NCBI RefSeq assembly: GCF_008728195.1
Contig: NZ_CP031598.1
Span: 4,402,001-4,466,000, forward strand
Direction: 5' to 3'
DNA length: 64,000 nucleotides
Source: Roseovarius indicus
GTDB taxonomy: Bacteria; Pseudomonadota; Alphaproteobacteria; Rhodobacterales; Rhodobacteraceae
The notes under the pieces are model-generated. The model saw nothing but the letters and a program-made list of their open reading frames with translations. It was not told the DNA's origin and made no database searches. Position 1 is the stretch's first letter, and every line of letters starts with the position of its first letter. Shown piece after piece: positions 19,100 through 28,641 of the stretch. The position numbers and the translations under genes are program-made.

Positions 19100-20536
19100 T
19101 CATGGAAATTCGGGCGGACGACGGTCACTCCACGGTGCCGCCTCTTCAAGCTGCCGGGCCAGCCGCAGCATCACCGCGTCTTGGCCGACATGGCCCACCA
19201 TCTGAACTGCCAGCGGCAAGCCGGTGGGAAACTGGTAAAGCGGCATCGACATGGCGGGCTGGCCGGTGACGTTGAAAATCTCCGTGTAGGGCGCAAACCG
19301 GAACGAGCGCTCGGCCCAGCCATCGGCATCCCTCTCGATCAGCTCGCTCAGAAGGCCCGTCGGCAAGGGTGGCTCGGTCAGCGCCGGCAACAACAGCACA
19401 TCCAGATCGTCCATCGCCGACGCGATCTTCCGGCGGATCGCGGTCATCCGCATCCGCGCCTGCACCATGTCGACCGACGAAAGCCGCCTTGCCTGGTCGA
19501 CCGACCAATGGATCAGCGGCCCAAGCTCGTCCTCCGTGGCCGGGCGGCCAATGGCCGCGGCGCGGGCGTCGACCACGGCCGCTATCTCACTCGCCCAGAA
19601 AGGCAGCGAACAATCGAACGGATCGACATCGTCGGGCCAGTGAAACTCGTCCGTCTTGTGCCCAAGCTCTTCCAGCAACGCGCGGGTCTTGGCGACAGCC
19701 TCATGCGTCGCCTGGTCCGGCGCATGCCCCGCCGGCGAGCTCACCACCACGCCAACGCGCAATCCCTCCGGCGCCTGTGACAGCGACGCCACCAGGTCAT
19801 CCGGCACCGCCCGCCACGGCACCGGCTGCCCCGCTTCCGGGGCTGCGGTCGCGGCAAGCATCCCCGCGGAATCCCGCACCGACCGCGATACCACGTGATC
19901 GACATTGATCCCGCCCACCAGCGGCCCCATCGGCGACCCGCTGGCAATCACCCCGCCCGACGGCTTGAACCCGAACAGCCCGCAACAGGCCGCCGGCACC
20001 CGGATCGACCCGCCGGAATCGCTCGCATGCGCCATCGGCACCATCCCTGCGGCAACTGCGGCCGCCGCCCCGCCGCTCGACCCGCCCGGTGTGCGCGTCA
20101 AATCCCACGGGTTGCGCGTCGGCCCGAACAGCTCGGGCTCGCAGACGTAATCCGTGGCAAATTCCGGCGTGTTCGTCCGCCCGGGAATGACCAGCCCCGC
20201 CGCCCGCCAGCGCCGCACCAGCGCGCTGTCTTCGGTCGCCACCGGCGCCTCGGCGAAGAAGCGGCACGCATGGGTCGTCCGAAACCCGGCCACGTCGACA
20301 TTGATGTCCTTGGCCAGAAATGGCACCCCGGCGAAAGGCGCCGCCTTGTCGACGGTCTCCGCCGCCTCCCGCGCCGCCGCATCGTTCCGTGCCACCACGG
20401 CGTTGAGCGACGGGTCAAGCCGGTCGATCTCGGCCAGCGCGACATCGAGCAGCTCGGCCCCGCTCACCTCGCCCGACCGCACAAGCGCGGCCAGCCCGGT
20501 CGCATCCTGCCTGCGATATTCCTCGGATGTCAGCAC
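19100..20536 (-). CDS. Amidase-signature hydrolase
   Basis: 478 aa. The Ser-cisSer-Lys triad of the amidase-signature family is intact: Lys76 in FLAKDINV, the cis-Ser around 153 in PGGSSGG and the nucleophile Ser177 in [11 protein letters not shown]. The length and the C-terminal [14 protein letters not shown] segment ([15 protein letters not shown]) fit stand-alone amidases, not GatA, for which no gatB/gatC is present. It starts 12 bp after the permease gene, so it is in the importer operon. It may cut an amide or carbamoyl bond in the imported substrate. The specificity cannot be told from sequence. Confidence 0.88.
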   Translation of the reverse strand: MLTSEEYRRQDATGLAALVRSGEVSGAELLDVALAEIDRLDPSLNAVVARNDAAAREAAETVDKAAPFAGVPFLAKDINVDVAGFRTTHACRFFAEAPVATEDSALVRRWRAAGLVIPGRTNTPEFATDYVCEPELFGPTRNPWDLTRTPGGSSGGAAAAVAAGMVPMAHASDSGGSIRVPAACCGLFGFKPSGGVIASGSPMGPLVGGINVDHVVSRSVRDSAGMLAATAAPEAGQPVPWRAVPDDLVASLSQAPEGLRVGVVVSSPAGHAPDQATHEAVAKTRALLEELGHKTDEFHWPDDVDPFDCSLPFWASEIAAVVDARAAAIGRPATEDELGPLIHWSVDQARRLSSVDMVQARMRMTAIRRKIASAMDDLDVLLLPALTEPPLPTGLLSELIERDADGWAERSFRFAPYTEIFNVTGQPAMSMPLYQFPTGLPLAVQMVGHVGQDAVMLRLARQLEEAAPWSDRRPPEFP

Positions 20537-20548
20537 CGCATCACCTGC

Positions 20549-22624
20549 CTACTCGGACGACAGCCCCAGTTCCTTCTGGCGTTTCTGGCTCCACGCCTGC
20601 GTCATCCGGTCGGCGATCATGGCGATGATCGCCATGCCTAGCCCGGCCACGATGCCGACACCGAAATCACCGTCGCCCAGCCCGATATACACCCGCTGGC
20701 CCAGCCCGTTCGTGCCCACCAGCGCGGCAATCACCAGCATGGCAATCCCGAACATGATCGTCTGGTTCAGACCCAGCATCATCACCGGTAGCGCCAGCGG
20801 CAGCTTGACCCGCCACAATAACTGCGACCGCGTACACCCGATCGCCGTCGCCGCCTCGATCACATGCGCGGGAATGCTGCGCAGCCCGTGCTCGGCATAG
20901 CGGATCGCCGGCACGATGGCATAGGCCATGATCGCCAGAAGCGCCGTGAACTCGCCGATCTTGAAGATCATCAGGAACGGGATCAGCAACACGAAAAGCG
21001 GCATGGTCTGAAGCGTGTCGTTGAACGGGCGCAGCGCGGCAGAGAGCCCGTCGAACTCCGACGCCAGAATCCCCAGCGTCGCCCCGATCGCGAAGGACAG
21101 CAGAACCGCCAGCCCGCAAAGGTAGATCGACAGCAACGCCTGCGGCCAGACGCCCGAAACGATGATGAAGCCCAGCCCGATGACCGTACCCAACGCCAGT
21201 TTCGGCCCGGCCAGTTGCCAGCTCAGCAACGTCGCCATCGCCAGCAGCGTGAGCCAGGGCAGGCGTGTCAGCCCGAAGTACAGCAACGTCGCGCAAAACG
21301 CCACGAACAGCGCCGCGCCGATCCCCTGCCGCCAGGCCGACCACAGAACCAGCGCCACCGCGGCGGCCACATAGGCAAGTTTCAGCGTGGTGGTGAACTC
21401 GAACCCCCAGGTGTAGGGCGAGATGGTTTCCGTCAGCCCGATCTTCACCGGCAGCATGACGAAGAAGAACGCCGCGGTCTTGATCATCGAAATCAGGTCG
21501 GCGTACTCGACCACGATATAGGTGACCGCATCGTTGAGGTACCGGGCCGGGAAGATCTCCCATGACCGCGGATACTCGTTCAGGAACGGCAGCATCTGCG
21601 CAAGCAGCGCGACGCCAACACCCAGCGCCGCCGCGATGATCCACACCCGGTGCCGCGACACGAAACTCTCGTCGAGCACCGGTTCCTTCGGCTCGGCGGT
21701 GGCGGCGGCCGCCGTGATCCGGTCCATCACCATCGCCATCAACGCGATCACGATCCCCGCCAGAAGGCTTTCGCCGAACTGCGCCTTGCGCATAGTCGAC
21801 AGCACCTCCCACCCGATATCGGCCGTTCCGCCGATGATCGATGCGATGATCACCATCGAGAACGCCGCCATCGTCGTCTGGTTCACCCCCAGCAGGATCT
21901 GCCGCATCGCGCTCGGCACCCGGACCCGCCAGAAAAGCTGCGGCCCCGTCGCGCCCGACATCAGCCCCGCCTCGATCACCTCCTGCGGCACGCGCCGCAG
22001 GCCCAGCATGGTGTTCCGTACCGTTGGCGGGAACGCGTAAAGCACACTCGCGATCAGGCCCACCACCGGGCCGAACCCGAAAAGCAGAAGGATCGGCAAC
22101 AGATAGGCAAAGGCCGGCACCGTCTGCAGCAAATCCATCGTCGGCCGGATCATCCGTTCCGCCCGTTCGGAATAGAACGCCAAGGTCCCCAGCGCGAAGC
22201 CCACGAACACCGCCAGCGGCACCGAAATCGCCACCAGCGCCAGCGAGTTCATCGACTCGTGCCAATAGCCGATCACCACCATGTAAAGCACCGACAAGAA
22301 CGAAAAGACCGCCAGCTGCCAGCCCGACACGGCAAAGGCCGCAAAGGTCACCAGCGTCAGCGTCACCGACCACGGCAACCAGTTCAGAAACTCGCGCACC
22401 GCCGTCATCGGCACGTCAAGCGCGGCGGAAAACGCCCGGAAGAACGGCCCGAACATGTCGACGCACCAGTCCATGAAGCTGTTGAGAAGCGGCGTGATCG
22501 GCACGACCCAGTCCTCGGGATAGGCCACCAGCCAGCCGGCCGAACCCTGCACCGCGAGAAACACCAGCGTCAGCGCAATCAGCGCGCACCACGCTAGGGT
22601 AAAGGGGCTCTGAAGCTTGCTCAC
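20549..22624 (-). CDS. Double-domain ProW-type permease of a quaternary-amine ABC importer
   Basis: 691 aa from a GTG at 22624 that overlaps the ATPase stop (GTGA); GGAGGT precedes it. There are two BPD-type permease halves in one chain. The first EAA loop (EVIEAGLMSGATGPQLFWRVRVP) is near residue 260. The second (HVIEAATAIGCTRSQLLWRVKLP) is near 610. Each half has its own transmembrane set, and Trp-rich loops lie at the N-terminus. Usual ProW/OpuAB proteins carry one such domain, so this is a tandem fusion that could form the whole channel alone. The order SBP-ATPase-permease is that of glycine-betaine/proline-betaine importers. Confidence 0.88.
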   Translation of the reverse strand: MSKLQSPFTLAWCALIALTLVFLAVQGSAGWLVAYPEDWVVPITPLLNSFMDWCVDMFGPFFRAFSAALDVPMTAVREFLNWLPWSVTLTLVTFAAFAVSGWQLAVFSFLSVLYMVVIGYWHESMNSLALVAISVPLAVFVGFALGTLAFYSERAERMIRPTMDLLQTVPAFAYLLPILLLFGFGPVVGLIASVLYAFPPTVRNTMLGLRRVPQEVIEAGLMSGATGPQLFWRVRVPSAMRQILLGVNQTTMAAFSMVIIASIIGGTADIGWEVLSTMRKAQFGESLLAGIVIALMAMVMDRITAAAATAEPKEPVLDESFVSRHRVWIIAAALGVGVALLAQMLPFLNEYPRSWEIFPARYLNDAVTYIVVEYADLISMIKTAAFFFVMLPVKIGLTETISPYTWGFEFTTTLKLAYVAAAVALVLWSAWRQGIGAALFVAFCATLLYFGLTRLPWLTLLAMATLLSWQLAGPKLALGTVIGLGFIIVSGVWPQALLSIYLCGLAVLLSFAIGATLGILASEFDGLSAALRPFNDTLQTMPLFVLLIPFLMIFKIGEFTALLAIMAYAIVPAIRYAEHGLRSIPAHVIEAATAIGCTRSQLLWRVKLPLALPVMMLGLNQTIMFGIAMLVIAALVGTNGLGQRVYIGLGDGDFGVGIVAGLGMAIIAMIADRMTQAWSQKRQKELGLSSE

Positions 22625-23688
22625 GCCGGCACCTCCGCCCCTCGGTTCGTATCCTGATGCGCCAGCGCCGCGATCACGCTGGAGGAGGTCACCACGCCAA
22701 GGACCGAACCATCGCGCATGATGCGGATGCCCTCCTTGTGCGAGGCCAGCAGCGGCAGAAGCTGCTCGACACTGCAATCGCTGTCTTGCTGCGGCATGCT
22801 GTCCTGCGGGGAGGCCTCGCGGTCGATGACGTTCTCGGCCTTGAGCACGCGCACCATCGGCACTTCCTCGGTGAACTCCGCCACGTAATCATCCGCCGGG
22901 TTCACGATCAACTCGGCCGGGGTACCCATCTGCACCACCATGCCGTCGCGCATGATCATCATCCGGTCGGCGATGCGCAGCGCCTCGAGGAAATCGTGGG
23001 TGATGAACACGATGGACTTCTGAAGCGAGCGCTGGATGCGCAGGAACTCGTCCTGCATCTGCCGCCGGATCAGCGGGTCGAGCGCCGAGAACGGCTCGTC
23101 GAGGAACCAGATTTCCGGCTCGATCGCCAGCGACCGGGCAATGCCCACCCGCTGTTGCTGACCGCCCGAAAGCTGCCTCGGGAACGCGGTCTCGCGCCCT
23201 TCCAGCCCCACAAGCTCGATCACCCGCTGGGCCTTTTCGATCTGTTCCTTGCGCGGAAGGCCCTGCAAAGACAGCGGAAACGCGATGTTGTCGAACACGC
23301 TCAAGTGCGGCATCAGACCAAAATTCTGGAACACCATGCCCATCTTGTGCCGGCGGATATCGATCAGGTCCTTGTCGGACTTCTTCAGCAGGTCCTCGCC
23401 ATCCAGAACCACCTCGCCATGGGTGGCCTCGATCAGCCGCGACAGGCACCGCACGACGGTCGACTTGCCAGAGCCGGAAAGCCCCATGATGACGAAGATC
23501 TCGCCCACGTGGACGTCGAAATTCACGTCGGCCGCCGCCGGGATCGCCCCATCGTCGCGCATCCGCTCCGACAACTCGCGCACACCCGTCTTGCCGACCT
23601 CCGACTTGAAGTAGGGCGCCGATGAGCCCCTGTAGACTTTCCACAGATGCCTGCACGACAGCTTCACATCGTTTTTCTCGTCGCCCAT
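22621..23688 (-). CDS. ProV-type ATP-binding subunit of a quaternary-amine ABC importer
   Basis: 355 aa. Walker A MGLSGSGKST is near residue 68, the Q-loop at QNFGLMPH near 122, the signature LSGGQQQRVGIAR near 168 and Walker B WFLDEPFSALDP near 188. The N-terminal extension before Walker A and the sentence QNFGLMPHLSVFDNIAFPL are typical of ProV/OpuAA. After residue 270 only a shortened CBS-like tail remains (DCSVEQLLPLLASHKEGIRIMRDGSVLGVVTSSSVIAAL). In relatives CBS domains sense ionic strength, so regulation by osmolarity is possible but not proven. It ends in a GTGA overlap with the permease. Confidence 0.88.
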   Translation of the reverse strand: MGDEKNDVKLSCRHLWKVYRGSSAPYFKSEVGKTGVRELSERMRDDGAIPAAADVNFDVHVGEIFVIMGLSGSGKSTVVRCLSRLIEATHGEVVLDGEDLLKKSDKDLIDIRRHKMGMVFQNFGLMPHLSVFDNIAFPLSLQGLPRKEQIEKAQRVIELVGLEGRETAFPRQLSGGQQQRVGIARSLAIEPEIWFLDEPFSALDPLIRRQMQDEFLRIQRSLQKSIVFITHDFLEALRIADRMMIMRDGMVVQMGTPAELIVNPADDYVAEFTEEVPMVRVLKAENVIDREASPQDSMPQQDSDCSVEQLLPLLASHKEGIRIMRDGSVLGVVTSSSVIAALAHQDTNRGAEVPA

Positions 23689-23737
23689 TGCCCGTAATCT
23701 CCCCGCGCGGCTTGTTCCGGTCCGCTTTCAAAAGAAC

Positions 23738-23763
23738 ATGGCCCGGCCCAAAGGCCGGGCCAT
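23738..23763 (-). promoter_or_regulatory. Stem-loop/attenuator between SBP and ATPase genes
   Basis: A perfect 11-bp stem ATGGCCCGGCC / GGCCGGGCCAT with a 4-nt loop lies in the 120-bp gap after the binding-protein gene. On the minus strand it is followed by GTTCTTTT, a weak U-run. It could act as a leaky terminator or a 3'-stabilising hairpin that makes the SBP transcript more abundant than that of the ATPase and permease. Confidence 0.65.
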
Positions 23764-23808
23764 TCTGTCAGGCCCCGCCAGTGGCAGGGCCGGTTCCGAC
23801 GATACCAA

Positions 23809-24753
23809 TCAGTTCTTGGCCGCTTCCGCCGCCTCGACCCAGGGGGCCCAGGTTTCTTCGTTGGCGTCGACCCATTCCGCGATCACGTCTTCAAGCTCGC
23901 GGCCCTTCTGGTCGATTTCGTTCATCAGCGTGTTCTGGGTATCGTTGTCGATCGAGAACGCTTCGAACAGCGCCGCGGCGCCCGGCCAGGTACTGGCGAA
24001 ATCCTTGTTCGCGACCTTGTCGATGCTGGCCTGCTGGAAGCCGCAGGCATTGCCTTTGCTCTGCCCCGATTCCTCGACGCATTCGCCGTCGGCCTCGTCC
24101 CACTCGACCCAGTTGAACTCGTTCTCGGCAAAAAGCCAGTGCGGCTGCCAGAACATCATCAGCATCGGCTTCTCCGCCGCGACGGCCGACTTGATCTCGG
24201 CGATCATGGCGCCTTCGCTGCCGCCGGCGACCGGCTCGAACGGAATGTCGATCTGGCCGACCACGTCCTTCGACCGCGTGCCCCAGTCAGCCGGGTAGGT
24301 GATCAGCCGTCCCTTGGGAAACGTGTCGGGCGAGGCGAAGGCCTGCGCGCAGTCATAAAGCGCCTCGTAGCTCGGCAGGCCCGGGCACTGCTCTTCCATG
24401 TAGGGCGGGTAGATCCAGCCCTCCTGCGGCGTCAGGCCAAGCTGGCCCACGACGACGATATCGCCCGACTCGACGGCCTTGGGATAGATGTCGCCCACGT
24501 TGTTCGTCCAGACTTCGGGCTGAACATGCAGGTCACCCTGCGAGATGGCCGCGTATTGCGGCACGGCCCCGGCGGTGACGTATTCGACCGAATAGCCGGC
24601 CTTTTCGAACAGCGACCCGAGGATATGGGCCGAGATGTGCTGACCCGTCCATTCGTTGATCGGAATCTTGATCGGATCGCTCGAGTCGGCATAGGCGCTG
24701 CCGGCCCCGGCAAGCGCGATACCGGCGGCAAAGAACAGTGACTTCATCTTCAT
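23809..24753 (-). CDS. Periplasmic binding protein for betaine/quaternary amines (ProX/OpuAC family)
   Basis: 314 aa with a signal peptide (MKMKSLFFAAGIALAGAGSA, cleavage AYA-DSS near 22) and GGGAG before the ATG. The mature protein opens with IKIPINEWTGQHISAHILG, the standard OpuAC opening. Trp residues that in this family form the aromatic cage for a quaternary ammonium are plentiful (PEVWTNN, MMFWQPHWLF, NWVEWDEADG). Four Cys residues (ECVEESGQSKGNACGF and two near 120-135) may form disulfides. It delivers the ligand to the double permease. Betaine, choline or a related amine is likely, but the exact ligand is inference. Confidence 0.9.
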   Translation of the reverse strand: MKMKSLFFAAGIALAGAGSAYADSSDPIKIPINEWTGQHISAHILGSLFEKAGYSVEYVTAGAVPQYAAISQGDLHVQPEVWTNNVGDIYPKAVESGDIVVVGQLGLTPQEGWIYPPYMEEQCPGLPSYEALYDCAQAFASPDTFPKGRLITYPADWGTRSKDVVGQIDIPFEPVAGGSEGAMIAEIKSAVAAEKPMLMMFWQPHWLFAENEFNWVEWDEADGECVEESGQSKGNACGFQQASIDKVANKDFASTWPGAAALFEAFSIDNDTQNTLMNEIDQKGRELEDVIAEWVDANEETWAPWVEAAEAAKN

Positions 24754-25165
24754 GTCTTGATCTCCCTAGTGGTCTGAAGCAGTTTTTTGTTGTTCTGGCT
24801 TTCGCTCATGGGCGTATGGAACCACACATCCCGCAAGTATTCATCCCAAAAATCGTGGAAATTCAGGGGGGCGGCCGGGCCACGCGGGTCAGCGCCCGCT
24901 GATTGGGCTGATTGCCGCGATCCCCTTGCGTTACATGGCCAGGGCCGTGCGATACCGTGCGGACCGACCGTGAATTTTTCAGCTTAAAGTGTTGTTCAGC
25001 GGGGATTTTCCCGCCTATCGGGAAGCCCGCTTCCTTTCGCCGCACCGGCCCGGACACATGATTCGCGGACCCGCCGCACGGGAGGCCCGACCTAAGTGGT
25101 GGCGAAGCCCACGGCCCCGCGCTAGGTTCGCCCGGCAAACCATTCCCGCGGAAAGGATCAATCCG
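24754..25165. other. Divergent intergenic region, binding-protein operon / MBL-SDR operon
   Basis: 412 bp between divergent starts, presumably holding both promoters. I find no convincing ORF in it, no TGAGCGCTCA palindrome and no clear -35/-10 pair. A small inverted repeat GCGGG-gatttt-CCCGC at 24999-25014 could be an operator for the plus-strand pair. Confidence 0.4.
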
Positions 25166-25954
25166 ATGGCGCTGCGCGTAGCGAAAGACTGGTATGGCGT
25201 CGAAACGCTTGGCGAGGGTGTCTCGCGCATTCACGAAATCCACGTCGCGGACTGGCTGCGCTGCAACATCTGGCACGTGCAGGGCCGCGACCGCGACCTG
25301 ATCATCGACACCGGCATGGGCCTGCGCCCGCTGGTCGAAGAGGTCGCCCGCCTCGGCGACCGCCCGATCACGGCGATCATGACCCACAGCCATTTTGACC
25401 ATTCCGCCGGTCTGCACCAGTTCCACGACCGTTGCGGCCACCACACCGAGGCCGAGATCATCGCGCACCCCGACGCCGCCAACACCGTGGCCGACACCGG
25501 CTATGTCCGCGCCGAGACCTTCACCGCCCTGCCCTGGGAAGGCTTCAGCCACGATCAGTTCGAGGTGAAGCCCGCCCCCCTGACCCGCCTGCTCGACGAA
25601 GGCGACGTGGTCGACCTGGGCGACCGGGCCTTCAAGGTCTTCCACCTGCCCGGCCACTCCCCCGGCTCGATCGCGCTTTACGAGGCCGCGACCGGCCTGC
25701 TCTTCAGCGGCGACGTCGTCTATGACGGTGCGCTGATCGACGATCTCTACCATTCGGAGGCCGAGGTTCTGAAAGAGTCGCACGCCCGGTTGCGGGAATT
25801 GCCCGTGACCCGCGTCCACGCCGGCCATTTCGAGTCCTTCGGGCAAGACCGCATGATCGAAATCATCGACGAATACCTCGCAGGCGGCCGGCGCGTGGGC
25901 GATCCCGACGCATGGATCGCGGGCGAAATGAACAAGGAGTCAAAGAATGGCTGA
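25166..25954 (+). CDS. Metallo-beta-lactamase-fold hydrolase
   Basis: 262 aa from the ATG at 25166 (GGAAAGGATC before it; the frame is open further upstream but that part has no family similarity). Metal-binding motifs are all present: THSHFDHSAG near residues 72-81, HLPGHSPGS with its His near 167, FSGDVVYDG with its Asp near 186 and HAGHFESF near 220. The fold suggests glyoxalase II-like or lactonase-like thioester/ester hydrolysis. Its last eight bases overlap the SDR gene. The substrate is unknown. Confidence 0.88.
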   Translation: MALRVAKDWYGVETLGEGVSRIHEIHVADWLRCNIWHVQGRDRDLIIDTGMGLRPLVEEVARLGDRPITAIMTHSHFDHSAGLHQFHDRCGHHTEAEIIAHPDAANTVADTGYVRAETFTALPWEGFSHDQFEVKPAPLTRLLDEGDVVDLGDRAFKVFHLPGHSPGSIALYEAATGLLFSGDVVYDGALIDDLYHSEAEVLKESHARLRELPVTRVHAGHFESFGQDRMIEIIDEYLAGGRRVGDPDAWIAGEMNKESKNG

Positions 25955-26723
25955 AGCACCTCAAAGAGTGGCCGTCGTCACCGGCGGGCTGGCCGGGATC
26001 GGGCTGTCGATCGCGAAGAAACTGAACGCCGACGGGCACAGGGTGGCCATCGGCGCGCGGCGCGGCGACGACCCGGCCATGCACGAGATGGCGGCGAAAG
26101 AAGTCGGGCCGGATACGTTCGTCGCAAAGCTCGACGTCTGCGACGAGACCTCTGTCGAGACCTTCTGCAACGCCGTCGAAACCACATGCGGCCCCATCGA
26201 CATCCTCGTCAACGCCGCCGGCATCACCATTCACCACACCGTCACCGGCCATGACCTGAAAGCCTGGACCGACGTGATCGACACCAACCTCACCGGCCCG
26301 TTCCTGACCACGCGCGCCACCCTGCCGGGCATGATCGAACGCGGCTGGGGCCGCATCGTCAACATCGCCTCGACCGCCGCGAAATCCGCCGTGGCCGACC
26401 ACCCGGCCTATTGCGCCTCCAAGGCCGGGCTGCTGGGCCTCACCCGCGCCGTCGCGCTGGAAGGCGCGCCGCACGGGGTCAGCTGCGTCTCGGTCAGCCC
26501 GACCTGGGTGGAAACCGAAATGCTGCGCAGCAGCGCCGCGATCATGGCGAAGGAACACGGCCACAGCGTCGACGACGAGATCACGGCACTGGCAAAGGCC
26601 AACCCCCAGAACCGCCTCGTCCAGCCCGAGGAAATCGCCGCGCTTGTGGCCTTCCTGTGCTCCGATGCCGCGCCGGCCCTGACGATGGAGGACATCTCGG
26701 TCAATGCCGGCGCGCATTGGTGA
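25947..26723 (+). CDS. Short-chain dehydrogenase/reductase
   Basis: 258 aa with AAGGAG before the ATG, which lies inside the end of the hydrolase gene. The Rossmann motif TGGLAGIG is near residue 12, NAAG near 89, the catalytic Ser in NIASTAAKSA near 140 and the YCASK catalytic pair near 153-157. The wording DDEITALAKANPQNRLVQPEEIAALVAFLCSD resembles 3-hydroxybutyrate dehydrogenase-type SDRs. It probably oxidises a hydroxyl on an intermediate made or released by the upstream hydrolase. Confidence 0.88.
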   Translation: MAEAPQRVAVVTGGLAGIGLSIAKKLNADGHRVAIGARRGDDPAMHEMAAKEVGPDTFVAKLDVCDETSVETFCNAVETTCGPIDILVNAAGITIHHTVTGHDLKAWTDVIDTNLTGPFLTTRATLPGMIERGWGRIVNIASTAAKSAVADHPAYCASKAGLLGLTRAVALEGAPHGVSCVSVSPTWVETEMLRSSAAIMAKEHGHSVDDEITALAKANPQNRLVQPEEIAALVAFLCSDAAPALTMEDISVNAGAHW

Positions 26724-26739
26724 GATGCCGGGCATGTCC

Positions 26740-27657
26740 TCAGCCCCCGCTCATGTGTCGCGCCAGGTGCGCGCCGCACCGGCTTAGCGATTCCGCGGCC
26801 TCGGGTAACTCGTCGTAGAACTCGAAGACGTGCCAAAGCCCGTCATACACATCCAGATCGACCGATACCCCGGCCGCCCGCATCCGTCGGGTCACCTCGA
26901 TGCTCGGGCTCATCAACAGGTCGCGCGTGCCGGTGGTGACAAGCGTCGGCGGAAACTCCGGCCCGAAGCCCCCGCCAATGGGTGACACGCCCGGCGCCTC
27001 GCGCCGCGTCTCTCCCGCATACATCTTCGCGGCGGCCTCGACGAAGGCCAGGTCGAGCGTCGGGTCGCGCCCGTCATTGGCCTGCACGCTGTCCCCGCCA
27101 TGGGCCAGGTCGCACCACGGCGACAAAAGCACCGCCGCCACCGGCAGGAAAAGACCCTCGGCGCTTGCCCGCTGCATCAGCGCCAGCGCCATGTTGCCGC
27201 CCGCGGATTCTCCGGCGATGCCGAACGCCCCCGCCTCACGGCAGAGTACATCATAGACCGCCGCCCCATCCTCGATGGCCGCCGGATAGGGATGTTCGGG
27301 CGCCAAACGGTAATCCACCGCCACCACCCGCGCCCCGGAATGACGGCACAGCCCGGCGCTGACGATCAGGTCTTCCCGCGCGCTCCCCGTCACGTAGCCA
27401 CCGCCGTAGCAGTAAAGCACCGTGCCGATGGGCTCGCCCCCGGGCGGCAGGATATCTAGACAGGGCACACCGCCGATCTCGACCTCCGCCACCGTCACGC
27501 CATACCCCGCCACGGCCCGCTCTGACCTCGGCAGGAACTCGTCCTTCGCCATCTTCCGATACGCCCCAACGGTGTCCGGCCCCAGCGGCCCCAGGTCGTC
27601 CGGCACCGGCTGTTCCAGAAAGGCGCGCGCCGCCTCACTCATGTAATCGCGGCTCAT
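26740..27657 (-). CDS. Alpha/beta hydrolase, HSL/GDXG-type esterase
   Basis: 305 aa from the ATG at 27657, which overlaps the stop of the DMT permease (ATGA). The oxyanion-hole motif usually read HGGG is YGGGY here (LYCYGGGYVTGS, near 85-96). The nucleophile Ser is in GESAGGNMA near 153, the acid Asp in GTRDLLMSP near 245 and the His in GLWHVFEFYDELPEA near 275. The Tyr in place of the first His of HGGG is a noteworthy deviation found in some members. A soluble esterase or lactonase of unknown substrate. Confidence 0.85.
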   Translation of the reverse strand: MSRDYMSEAARAFLEQPVPDDLGPLGPDTVGAYRKMAKDEFLPRSERAVAGYGVTVAEVEIGGVPCLDILPPGGEPIGTVLYCYGGGYVTGSAREDLIVSAGLCRHSGARVVAVDYRLAPEHPYPAAIEDGAAVYDVLCREAGAFGIAGESAGGNMALALMQRASAEGLFLPVAAVLLSPWCDLAHGGDSVQANDGRDPTLDLAFVEAAAKMYAGETRREAPGVSPIGGGFGPEFPPTLVTTGTRDLLMSPSIEVTRRMRAAGVSVDLDVYDGLWHVFEFYDELPEAAESLSRCGAHLARHMSGG

Positions 27658-28580
27658 GCCGTACCCTCCACTTGCGCGCGGCGGCCGCGCCATGTCATCA
27701 GCACCGGTTCGATCAAGCCCGCCGACATGATCAGCGGCAAACCGATCATCTCGCGGATGCCGAACCGCTCACCCGACCAGATCGCCGCCGACACCGCGGC
27801 CACGACAACCTCGGTCATGAACAGGAACCCCACCACCCCGGGGTTGAGCCGGGTCGGCGCGAAGATCGTGGCAAACCCGCTTGGCAGGATCAGCAGGATC
27901 GTGATCGGCAGGAACCAGATCAACACCTTGCCGATGTCGCCCGCCTCGGGCGGCACGACCCGGCCCTGGGCGGTGCCCATCAGCGCAACAACGAGCGATA
28001 CGATCGCCGCGACCACGAAAAAGTTGACCGTGTGCGTGGCGGCCCGCACGCGCCCCCCGCCGGTCAGGATCAGGGTGCACCCCAACGCCCAGAACATGCC
28101 CGAGACCAGCCCGCACCAGTCGCCCGCATTGCGCGGCCACGGTATGCCGGTATCCTGCGCGAAGATCACGGTCATGCCCACGATGCCAAGCCCGATCGCC
28201 AGCCAGCGCGACCACGTCATCCGGTCCCCCAGGAACACCCAGCCCAACAGGAAGCCCCAGATCGGCATCAGGTAAAAAAGAAGGATCGCGCGGACGACCT
28301 CGGTATAAAGCAGCGAGGCCGCGTAAAGGGCAAAGGCCACACCGCCCAGGATACCCCCCAACAGCGCCCGCCCGCCCCGGGCATAATCAAGCCGAAGAAA
28401 CCAGATCGCCGGCAGGCTCAGGATCGCGGGCACACCCGTGAACAGCGCCATGGCCCATGCGGCCTCGACCCCGCCCTGTTCGACAATGCGTAGCGGAAGC
28501 CAGTAGACGCCCCAGCAGAGCCCCGCGAAAAGCCCCGCGAGCACTGCGATCCTGTCCGATCCGGTTGCCGCGCGGTCCAT
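27654..28580 (-). CDS. DMT-superfamily (EamA-like) membrane transporter
   Basis: 308 aa from the ATG at 28580, behind AGGAGG; the open frame upstream of it is not homologous-looking. About ten hydrophobic segments in two halves, opening with LAGLFAGLCWGVYWLPLR and the family-like WGFLLGWVFLGDRMTWSRWLAIGLGIVGMTV. Likely an exporter or importer of a small metabolite in the inner membrane. It sits between the GcvT-like gene (61 bp upstream) and the esterase (4-bp overlap), so it is probably in the Rieske-GcvT transcript. Confidence 0.85.
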   Translation of the reverse strand: MDRAATGSDRIAVLAGLFAGLCWGVYWLPLRIVEQGGVEAAWAMALFTGVPAILSLPAIWFLRLDYARGGRALLGGILGGVAFALYAASLLYTEVVRAILLFYLMPIWGFLLGWVFLGDRMTWSRWLAIGLGIVGMTVIFAQDTGIPWPRNAGDWCGLVSGMFWALGCTLILTGGGRVRAATHTVNFFVVAAIVSLVVALMGTAQGRVVPPEAGDIGKVLIWFLPITILLILPSGFATIFAPTRLNPGVVGFLFMTEVVVAAVSAAIWSGERFGIREMIGLPLIMSAGLIEPVLMTWRGRRAQVEGTA

Positions 28581-28641
28581 CCTTGCCGGCCTCCTGTCAC
28601 CCCGTCGTCCGGGGCGGTTCCATACCGCCCCGTCCCAAGCT

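Noticed and set aside
19290..19320. GAGCGCTC inside the amidase gene as a further operator
   Set aside because: The flanks are C and G (CGAGCGCTCG), not TGAGCGCTCA, there is no -10 box next to it and it is inside a coding region.
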